Notes under the pieces: generated by a model
Told to the model about the DNA's origin: nothing
The model's database searches: none
Seen by the model: only the letters and a program-made list of their open reading frames with translations
Source: Candidatus Zixiibacteriota bacterium
GTDB taxonomy: Bacteria > Zixibacteria > MSB-5A5 > GN15 > FEB-12
Direction of reading: 5' to 3'
Assembly: GCA_003641405.1 (NCBI GenBank)
Contig: QNAF01000036.1
Span: forward strand, 1-13,764
Length of the DNA: 13,764 nt
Made by a program: the position numbers and the translations under genes
Part shown: piece after piece, positions 1 to 5,765 of the stretch
Numbering within the stretch: the first letter of the stretch is position 1
Layout: every line of letters starts with the position of its first letter

Positions 1-15
1 AACCTGAAGAGATAG
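1..15 (+). CDS. Possible 3' end of upstream gene, perhaps flgG (partial)
   Basis: The first 15 bases read Asn-Leu-Lys-Arg-stop, with the stop TAG at 13-15, directly before the flgA start. Distal rod protein FlgG commonly ends in a short Asn-Leu-Arg/Lys-Arg-like tail and often precedes flgA in diderm flagellar operons, so this may be the last four codons of flgG. The evidence is four residues plus context only; any gene could supply such a tail. Confidence 0.35.
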   Translation, partial: NLKR

Positions 16-20
16 CGTCG

Positions 21-716
21 ATGAAAAGACATGACATCAGGATCCTGATAGTATTGGCGGTGATGGTTGCATGTGCCGCCGGTTCGTCTTTCGCGATTCC
101 GACCGACAAGGCAATCGTTCAGGCGGTGATGCAGGATTACGATCTCAATCCGGAAGAATATACTATTGAAGTTCTTTCCAATCGTCTGAAGACGCGTCTG
201 ATCGATCCCGAAGATCTCAGTTTTCGTGCGTTTTCCAAGAGAGACCCAATCGGACCATACACGATCTATGTCACGATCACCGATGAGGGAGAGTGTATAG
301 AAAAAGGGCAGGTCCGGCTGCGAATCAATCGCCATATCGAGGTTCTCGTCGCGTGCGACAAGATAAAGCGACACACGCTGTTTGTTGAAGAGCTTTTTGA
401 AAAGAAGATGATGGACATAACCTCCTTGCGAGAACAACCGGTTTCTTCCATCGAGGATATCCTGGATTACAGATCGAAGAGAAATCTGCGCAAAGGGGAC
501 ATTCTCACTACCGGAGATATGGAATCGGTCCCTGACATTGAAGTTGGGGGGGAGGTTACCATCGTCTATAACGACGGACTTTGTGAGGTGAGGGTGCCTG
601 GCAAAGTTCTCCAAACCGGACGGTCAGGAGAGACTGTCCGAATCAAGAATAAGGCTTCCGGCAAGATCGTCAGCGCCCGCGTTGTCGACAGCCGGATTGT
701 ATCAGTGGATCCGTAA
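21..716 (+). CDS. flgA: Flagellar P-ring assembly chaperone FlgA
   Basis: FlgA is a periplasmic chaperone needed to assemble FlgI into the P-ring around the rod. The 231-residue product starts with a Sec signal peptide (basic MKRHD, hydrophobic stretch to about residue 20, likely cleavage after Ala25). The C-terminal half, about residues 107-231, has the SAF/ChapFlgA pattern: a conserved Arg-Lys-Gly-Asp near 157-160, the Pro-Asp-Ile-Glu-Val-Gly-Gly turn at 171-177, and the closing Gly-x-x-Gly-Glu-x-Val-x-Ile-Lys-Asn followed by Ser-Gly-Lys at 200-215. Length is normal for the family. The ATG follows a purine-rich stretch (AAGAGAT). A run of seven G lies at 546-552 in the Gly-Gly-Glu codons. 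It heads the ring genes, 24 bases before flgH, and is presumably cotranscribed with them. Confidence 0.95.
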   Translation: MKRHDIRILIVLAVMVACAAGSSFAIPTDKAIVQAVMQDYDLNPEEYTIEVLSNRLKTRLIDPEDLSFRAFSKRDPIGPYTIYVTITDEGECIEKGQVRLRINRHIEVLVACDKIKRHTLFVEELFEKKMMDITSLREQPVSSIEDILDYRSKRNLRKGDILTTGDMESVPDIEVGGEVTIVYNDGLCEVRVPGKVLQTGRSGETVRIKNKASGKIVSARVVDSRIVSVDP

Positions 717-740
717 TGAATAGGAATCGAGGATTACCAC

Positions 741-1328
741 ATGAACTTCAAGCGGTTTATCATTCTGCTGGCCGTTTTCCTGTTGCTTCCCTTTTCCCTG
801 AAACTGCAGGGACAGGACATCGGGAAAGGCCAGTCACTCTTTTCTGACATCAAGGCGCACCGAGTAGGTGATGTGATCACGGTGTTCATCGTAGAGCAAA
901 ACCGTGCTTCACAACAAGTCGAGACCAAGACAGAGAAAAGTACCAAGATCAATACTTCCGGTGGCCCCGGTGTCGGCTCCCTGTCCTTCATCCCCATGTT
1001 CGGGGCTAAAGCGGACAACAGCAACAAGTTTAACGGCAAGGGAGAGAACCTCAGGTCAGGTTCGATTCGCGCCAAGATCGGTGTGACTGTCGTTGAGGTT
1101 CGAGACAACGGTGATCTTGTGATCGAAGGATCCCGGATAATCGGGATAAACGGCGAAGACGAAACCATCTATGTGTCCGGTGTCGTCAGATCGAAGGATG
1201 TCACTCCGGACAACACGATTGAATCATACCTGATTGCCGATGCCGAGATCTCATACACCGGCAAGGGGAACGCCACCACAGCTTCCCGACCCGGCTTCTT
1301 CACACGTTTGATCAACTGGGTCTTTTAG
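741..1328 (+). CDS. flgH: Flagellar L-ring protein FlgH, without lipidation cysteine
   Basis: FlgH forms the outer-membrane L-ring, the bushing for the flagellar rod. The 195-residue product has a hydrophobic N-terminal signal sequence (residues 1 to about 24). It then has the family core: Ser-Leu-Phe-Ser-Asp at 32-36, Ala-His-Arg-Val-Gly-Asp at 39-44, and a C-terminal Ala-Glu-Ile-Ser-Tyr-Thr-Gly-Lys-Gly motif followed by the usual Phe-Phe-x-Arg-Leu-Ile tail. Family members are normally lipoproteins with a lipobox Cys. This protein has no cysteine at all, and the segment between signal and core is very short. It may therefore be cut by signal peptidase I or stay anchored by its hydrophobic segment. 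It sits between flgA and flgI, with 8 bases to the flgI start. Confidence 0.94.
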   Translation: MNFKRFIILLAVFLLLPFSLKLQGQDIGKGQSLFSDIKAHRVGDVITVFIVEQNRASQQVETKTEKSTKINTSGGPGVGSLSFIPMFGAKADNSNKFNGKGENLRSGSIRAKIGVTVVEVRDNGDLVIEGSRIIGINGEDETIYVSGVVRSKDVTPDNTIESYLIADAEISYTGKGNATTASRPGFFTRLINWVF

Positions 1329-1336
1329 GAGGGAGC

Positions 1337-2473
1337 ATGCTTAGGATCGTTTATGCCAACTTGATTGTTCCGACTTACGCGGTTGTTGTGCTCATGCTCC
1401 TGTCGTTTTGGTGCGCATCTGTAGAGGCTGCCAAAGTGCGTGTGAAAGACGTATGCAGTTTTCAGAGCAAGCAGGAAGTCGATCTGCTCGGATACGGGCT
1501 GGTGATCGGTCTGGACGGAACCGGCGACGGCGGCGGAACACAGTTTACGGTCCGTTCGCTGGCCAACATGATGGAGCGTATGGGACTGACTGTCGATGCT
1601 CAGAAGCTCAAAGTCAAGAATATAGCCGCTGTTATGGTGACGGCCAAGCTGAGCAGTCAGCAGGCGGAGGGGTCGAATTTCGATGCAACCCTGTCGTCAA
1701 TCGGAGATGCCAGTTCGCTTCAGGGTGGAACATTGCTGCTCACGCCGCTGTCGGATCCCGACGGAGTTGTGAGAGGTACCGCACAGGGTCCGGTGTCGAT
1801 AGGTGGATTCAACGTTCAGGTCGATGACGGCAACAAAATCGTTAATAACTACACGTTGGTAGGTCGCATTCCCGGTGGCTGTAAGGTCACGAATCCGGTG
1901 GAGGGCAAGGCAGGCAGTGACAAGGAGTTCTACCTGTCACTCATCAATCCCGATTACACGACTTCACACCGAATCGCCGAACGTATCAACATCAAGTACG
2001 GTACAGTGGCGTACTCCATTAACGGCGGCACTGTCAAAGTTATCGTGCCGGACAGTGTTATGTATCCCACGCTGCGCTCGCAGTTCATGTCCGATATCGG
2101 CCACTTGATGATTGTACCGGACAACGTTGCCAGGGTTGTGGTCAATGAGAAAACCGGCACCATTGTGACCGGTCAGCACGTCACGATTGAGCCGGTGGCT
2201 ATCGCTCATGGCACAATTACAGTAAACATCCAGTCGCGTCCGATCATTTCGCAGCCGGAACCTTTCTCCGGGGGTGAAACGATTGTTACGCAGGAGTCAA
2301 TGATTTCCGTGAATCCGGAGCAGGCGCGGGTAGTTAAGCTCAAGCGATCTGCAAATCTCAGTGATATAACAAACGCCCTGAACAAAATCGGCGCCACGCC
2401 GCGTGACATCATTGCTATTCTCCAGGCCCTCAAACAGGCCGGAGCGCTACGGGCCGAGCTGGTAATTCTGTAA
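1337..2473 (+). CDS. flgI: Flagellar P-ring protein FlgI
   Basis: FlgI polymerises into the periplasmic P-ring at the peptidoglycan layer, with FlgA as chaperone. The 378-residue protein has a signal peptide (residues 1 to about 31, Ala cleavage region at 31-32). The family signature follows: Leu-Leu-Gly-Tyr-Gly-Leu-Val-Ile-Gly-Leu-Asp-Gly-Thr-Gly-Asp-Gly at 50-65, then Thr-Val-Arg-Ser-Leu-Ala-Asn-Met-Met. The C-terminus ends in the typical Gly-Ala-Leu-Arg-Ala-Glu-Leu-Val-Ile-Leu. Length matches the family (about 365-380). The ATG at 1337 is preceded by AGGAGGG (1328-1334), a strong ribosome-binding site overlapping the flgH stop. The stop codon overlaps the flgJ start as TAATG, so the two genes are probably translationally coupled. 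Confidence 0.97.
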   Translation: MLRIVYANLIVPTYAVVVLMLLSFWCASVEAAKVRVKDVCSFQSKQEVDLLGYGLVIGLDGTGDGGGTQFTVRSLANMMERMGLTVDAQKLKVKNIAAVMVTAKLSSQQAEGSNFDATLSSIGDASSLQGGTLLLTPLSDPDGVVRGTAQGPVSIGGFNVQVDDGNKIVNNYTLVGRIPGGCKVTNPVEGKAGSDKEFYLSLINPDYTTSHRIAERINIKYGTVAYSINGGTVKVIVPDSVMYPTLRSQFMSDIGHLMIVPDNVARVVVNEKTGTIVTGQHVTIEPVAIAHGTITVNIQSRPIISQPEPFSGGETIVTQESMISVNPEQARVVKLKRSANLSDITNALNKIGATPRDIIAILQALKQAGALRAELVIL

Positions 2474-3414
2474 TGAGCCTGACGATCAACAGTTCCCCGG
2501 TTCTTCCAAGTCATACCGAACTGGAACGACTCAAGGGACATGCGTCCGGGGATGTCAATACTGAGAAAGCACGGCTTCGCAAGGCTACCAAGGAGTTCGA
2601 ATCTTTCTTTGTCTATCAGATGCTGAAAACTATGCGGCAAACTGTGCCGAAAAGCCCATTCTCCGAAAACAACCCCATGGCGGAAGGTCTGGGACAGGAG
2701 ACGTTTACAGATCTGTTTGATATGGAGATTGCTCGCAACACTACGTTTGGCGGGAATAACTCCATCGCCGATTTGCTCTATAAATCCATGGAGAAGCTGG
2801 TTGAAGCAAAGTTTGAGCAGGGGGGGGACGAGAGGATTATCAAGCCACTGATTCCACTCGAACAGCCCCCTGTTGATTTGAACAGGAACGACCCGATCCG
2901 CTTGCCGAGCAGGGAGAATGAATCAAGACCCCTGTCGCGTCCCGGTGGACCGATACCGATTGATGGCGCACGGCGCGAAATCAAGGAAGACAAGATTCTG
3001 GGCCGTTTTGGCCAGTTGATTTACGAAGCCTCACAGGAGCACGGGCTTGATTCGGCGTTGATAGCTTCAGTCATACGAGCCGAATCAGACGGTGACCCAA
3101 ATGCTGTTTCGCATGCCGGTGCCAAGGGTTTGATGCAGTTGACCGATTCCACCGCACAAGATCTGGAAGTTACTGATGTGTTCGATCCACGCCAGAATAT
3201 CAGGGCCGGAAGCCGCTATCTGCGGCGTATGCTGGATCGATTCGGCGATCTGGAACTTGCATTAGCAGCCTACAATGCGGGTCCGGGGAATGTGGACAAG
3301 TACGGTGGTGTGCCGCCGTTCCCTGAAACTCAGCAGTATGTCAAGCAAGTGGCGGCTCTTGTGCGAGAGACAAGCGATCGATTCTCGGCTGTGGAGTCTA
3401 AAGATGTCAAGTGA
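2473..3414 (+). CDS. flgJ: FlgJ: rod-binding domain fused to SLT-type lytic transglycosylase
   Basis: FlgJ caps the growing rod and cuts a hole in peptidoglycan. Residues about 35-112 are the rod-binding domain, with Ala-Thr-Lys-Glu-Phe-Glu-Ser at 38-44 and a Met-Ala-Glu-Gly-Leu-Gly segment. A Pro/Arg/Glu-rich linker follows (about 113-175). Residues about 180-295 are a GH23-type lytic transglycosylase: catalytic Glu204 in Ala-Glu-Ser, Gly-Leu-Met-Gln-Leu at 219-223, and Ala-Tyr-Asn-Ala-Gly-Pro-Gly-Asn-Val at 266-274. Escherichia and Salmonella FlgJ instead carry a GH73 glucosaminidase; the lytic transglycosylase version is known in other diderm lineages. There is no signal peptide, as expected for export through the flagellar type III apparatus. 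The gene overlaps flgI by one base (TAATG). A G8 run at 2820-2827 sits at the domain boundary. Confidence 0.95.
   Translation: MSLTINSSPVLPSHTELERLKGHASGDVNTEKARLRKATKEFESFFVYQMLKTMRQTVPKSPFSENNPMAEGLGQETFTDLFDMEIARNTTFGGNNSIADLLYKSMEKLVEAKFEQGGDERIIKPLIPLEQPPVDLNRNDPIRLPSRENESRPLSRPGGPIPIDGARREIKEDKILGRFGQLIYEASQEHGLDSALIASVIRAESDGDPNAVSHAGAKGLMQLTDSTAQDLEVTDVFDPRQNIRAGSRYLRRMLDRFGDLELALAAYNAGPGNVDKYGGVPPFPETQQYVKQVAALVRETSDRFSAVESKDVK
2820..2827 (+). repeat. G8 homopolymer tract inside flgJ
   Basis: Eight consecutive G bases span the third base of a CAG codon and the following GGG GGG G-. They fall at residues 116-119 of FlgJ, just after the rod-binding domain and before the lytic transglycosylase. 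Slippage by one base would leave the rod-cap domain and remove the enzyme domain. This is the longest G run seen in the window; shorter ones lie at 546-552 (G7, flgA), 4686-4691 (G6, flgK) and 5624-5629 (G6, csrA). The tract is seen directly; slippage is inference. Confidence 0.6.
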
Positions 3415-3466
3415 AGTAGTCGATAAGAACAATATTGGAAGTATCAGCGATATTGGATATGATTAA
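3404..3466 (+). other. Short ORF (20 codons) bridging flgJ and flgN
   Basis: An ATG at 3404, inside the 3' end of flgJ in another frame, is preceded by GGAG (3393-3396, spacing 7). It opens a 20-codon frame ending at TAA 3464-3466, just past the ATG proposed for flgN at 3459. The product (Met-Ser-Ser-Glu-Val-Val-Asp-Lys...) resembles nothing I recognise. It could be a coupling peptide that delivers ribosomes to the poorly served flgN start, a remnant of a lost small gene (flgM often sits here), or chance. Function is unproven. Confidence 0.25.
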
Positions 3467-3944
3467 TCAACTAATACAAGTCATCAGTCAAGAAGCTCTC
3501 GTGTTCGAGGAGTTCCTTAAGCTGCTTGAGAGACAGAAGGAACTTCTGGTGACAAACAACGCTCAGGACCTGAGCAAAATTACTGAATTGCAGCGCGACA
3601 AGCTTCTCGAAAGTCAGCAGCTCAATCGCAAACGCGAGGAGTTGTTCGAATCCATCAAGGCGGCTAACGCTGTCGATGGAGATCTGACGGTTACTCGCAT
3701 TCTTGAGTTCGCCGATGAAACCCAGGGACAGCGACTGTTGCAACTCAGAGAGCTGATTCTTGGACTCAATGACAAGATTTCTGAATCACGAAATACAAAC
3801 GCGATTCTGTTGAATCAGTCACGGGAGTTTATCTCTCGTACGATGTCCATGCTGTCGAAGATGAACGAAGGGGAAAGCACATACAGTGCTGCCGGTGTTT
3901 CCTCACAGTCTCAGGCTACGGTCATGATTGACAGGAGGATATAA
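3459..3944 (+). CDS. flgN: FlgN-type export chaperone for FlgK and FlgL
   Basis: FlgN is a small helical cytoplasmic chaperone that keeps the hook-filament junction proteins FlgK and FlgL ready for export. The product (161 residues from the ATG at 3459) is almost entirely charged amphipathic helix, with a Phe-Glu-Glu-Phe-Leu-Lys-Leu-Leu-Glu-Arg-Gln-Lys-Glu-Leu-Leu opening helix typical of the family. Its tail is rich in Ser and Gln. In-frame TTG codons at 3453 and 3435 are alternative starts; 3435 would add eight residues. None has a good Shine-Dalgarno sequence, so translation may depend on coupling with upstream reading frames. It directly precedes its expected client gene flgK and overlaps it by one base (TAATG). 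Sequence identity across the family is low, so the call rests on length, helix pattern and position. Confidence 0.82.
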   Translation: MINQLIQVISQEALVFEEFLKLLERQKELLVTNNAQDLSKITELQRDKLLESQQLNRKREELFESIKAANAVDGDLTVTRILEFADETQGQRLLQLRELILGLNDKISESRNTNAILLNQSREFISRTMSMLSKMNEGESTYSAAGVSSQSQATVMIDRRI

Positions 3945-5344
3945 TGGCAGGATTAATGCAGGGACTTGAGATCGGGAGACGGGCATTACTCACGAACCAG
4001 GCATGGCTGCAGACTATCGGTCACAACATTGCCAATGCCAACACCCCTGGCTATCGCCGGCAGAGAGTCACTATCACAACTTCGTATCCGGAACTGAGCG
4101 CGAACGGACCAATAGGCTCCGGAGTGCAGGTTAGTAACATTCGTCATATGCGCGATCTCTTCCTTGGCAAGCAGTACCGCGAAGCCACCAAGGAGCTGGG
4201 AAACTGGTCGTACAAAGAAAAGACACTTAGCCAGATGGAGGCGGTGTTCAATGAGCCTCAGGACAGCGGTCTGGCCAATACCCTGAACGAATTCTGGAAC
4301 GCCTGGTCGCAACTATCGACTGATCCTAACAGTACCAGTTCCCGTGAATCAGTCATACAATCAGCCAATCTGTTAATAGATCGCTTAAAGCATGTCAGTA
4401 ACAACCTCAGTGACCAGCGTTCCGCTATCGATGCTGATCTTGTAAATCTGACTTCGGAAGTGAATCGTCTCACCAGTGAAATCGCTAAGCTTAATCAGCA
4501 AATAAAGGCAATCGAGATAGGAAACATAGAGGCGAGTGATCTCCGTGATATGCGGGATAAGCTTACCAACGACCTGTCAAGCATCGTCGATGTGAACGTG
4601 ATAGATAAAGCCAATGGCGGGACAATTGTCTCAATGGGTGCAATGGTGCTGGTCGATTCATCCGATTCCTTTGACATTAGTGTCAGGGGGGTACGCGACG
4701 GTGCACGCCTGACACACGAATTGGTCTGGAAGGGTACCGACGTAAAGCTGAAGAATCTCAACGGTCAGATGGCGGGATTGCTGGAAAGTCGTGACGAGTT
4801 GATTCCTGATTACATAAGCCGTCTCGACGAGTTGGCCAGGACAGTAGTGGAACGGGTTAATGAGTTGCATGTCGGCGGCTACGGATTGAACGGCTCGACA
4901 GGAGTGTCGTTCTTTGATCCTGATTTTACAACAGCAGCCGGTATTCGACTGAACCAGGAGATTGTCAACGACAATAACTTGATCGCCGTTTCGGCAAGTT
5001 CCGATGTTGACGTGCTTGACGGCGAGGTCGCACTGGCAATTGCTGATCTGCAATACAGCCAGGTGATGTCCAATAACAGTGCGTCAATGAATGACTACTA
5101 TAATACCCTGGTAGGAAACTTGGGTATCGACACAAGGGAGGCAACATCCTTTGCAAACAACTATGAACTCCTGGCCCACCAGATCAACAATCAGAAGCAA
5201 TCTGTGGAAGGAGTCTCACTCGATGAAGAGATGGCCAACATGATCAGGTTCCAACATGCGTACGATGCTGCGGCCAGAGTGATTGTGGCAATGGACGGAG
5301 CGCTTGATACGGTGATAAATACTATGGGCATACTAGGTAGATAA
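3944..5344 (+). CDS. flgK: Flagellar hook-associated protein 1 FlgK
   Basis: FlgK is the first hook-filament junction protein, exported by the flagellar type III system. The N-terminus has the rod/hook/HAP family signature His-Asn-Ile-Ala-Asn-Ala-Asn-Thr-Pro-Gly-Tyr-Arg-Arg-Gln at about 27-40. The C-terminus has the matching D0 helix, Ser-Leu-Asp-Glu-Glu-Met-Ala-Asn-Met at 425-433, then Phe-Gln-His-Ala-Tyr-Asp-Ala-Ala-Ala-Arg-Val. Long helices at about 90-200 form D1. At 466 residues it is shorter than the 547-residue Escherichia protein, which suggests a reduced outer domain. A strong AGGAGGA (3933-3939) precedes the ATG, which overlaps the flgN stop. A G6 run lies at 4686-4691. Confidence 0.96.
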   Translation: MAGLMQGLEIGRRALLTNQAWLQTIGHNIANANTPGYRRQRVTITTSYPELSANGPIGSGVQVSNIRHMRDLFLGKQYREATKELGNWSYKEKTLSQMEAVFNEPQDSGLANTLNEFWNAWSQLSTDPNSTSSRESVIQSANLLIDRLKHVSNNLSDQRSAIDADLVNLTSEVNRLTSEIAKLNQQIKAIEIGNIEASDLRDMRDKLTNDLSSIVDVNVIDKANGGTIVSMGAMVLVDSSDSFDISVRGVRDGARLTHELVWKGTDVKLKNLNGQMAGLLESRDELIPDYISRLDELARTVVERVNELHVGGYGLNGSTGVSFFDPDFTTAAGIRLNQEIVNDNNLIAVSASSDVDVLDGEVALAIADLQYSQVMSNNSASMNDYYNTLVGNLGIDTREATSFANNYELLAHQINNQKQSVEGVSLDEEMANMIRFQHAYDAAARVIVAMDGALDTVINTMGILGR

Positions 5345-5379
5345 CCTGATACTGCAAGGAATTGAGTATCAAACACCAC

Positions 5380-5385
5380 GGAGGG
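5380..5385 (+). promoter_or_regulatory. csrA ribosome-binding site with embedded GGA
   Basis: GGAGGG lies four bases before the TTG start of csrA and supports that non-ATG start. Its GGA, with a second GGA at 5358-5360 in the flgK-csrA gap, could be recognised by CsrA itself for autorepression, as known for csrA in other bacteria. The ribosome-binding role is well supported; autoregulation is inference. Confidence 0.5.
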
Positions 5386-5389
5386 CGGT

Positions 5390-5704
5390 TTGCTTATTCT
5401 AACAAGGAAGTTGGGCGAATCGATTACAATTGGCGATAACATCAGGGTCTCTGTTCTGGGAATTAGAGGCCGTCAGGTGCGCTTGGGAATTGATGCTCCC
5501 AGCGATGTAGTTGTGCATCGCGAGGAGATCTATGTCAAGATACAGGAAGAGAATCGCAGGGCAGCGGGTAGCGTCAAGAGTGATTTGCTTGGCGTAGTGA
5601 AGATGATCAGAGGCAAGATTACCGGGGGGACAGACAATAAGAAATCCTCGCTGGTTGACTACAAGGACGACTCCAAGCGCCTGGGAAGAGATAGCAGGCC
5701 CTGA
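5390..5704 (+). CDS. csrA: Carbon storage/translational regulator CsrA with long C-terminal tail
   Basis: CsrA is a dimeric RNA-binding protein that binds GGA motifs in mRNA leaders and blocks translation. With flagella its known target is flagellin mRNA, and FliW is its antagonist. Residues 1-50 are canonical: Met-Leu-Ile-Leu-Thr-Arg-Lys-Leu-Gly-Glu-Ser-Ile, then Gly-Ile-Asp-Ala-Pro, and Val-Val-His-Arg-Glu-Glu-Ile-Tyr with the RNA-contacting Arg44. The start is TTG; this is fixed by the conserved N-terminus and the GGAGGG four bases upstream. At 104 residues it is longer than usual (61-75). The extra 40 residues are polar and basic, and FliW is reported to contact the C-terminal part of CsrA in Bacillus. 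A G6 run lies at 5624-5629 within the tail. It sits between flgK and flgL rather than beside fliW. Confidence 0.95.
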   Translation: MLILTRKLGESITIGDNIRVSVLGIRGRQVRLGIDAPSDVVVHREEIYVKIQEENRRAAGSVKSDLLGVVKMIRGKITGGTDNKKSSLVDYKDDSKRLGRDSRP

Positions 5705-5765
5705 GGATGAGATAACCCGATGGAACCGGTAGAGACAAAGACACAATAAGCAGGATTAGTGAGCC

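Noticed and set aside
1408..1827. Alternative + strand frame (139 codons) inside flgI
   Set aside because: It is Arg/Gly/Ser-rich out-of-frame sequence with no ribosome-binding site, inside a clear flgI.
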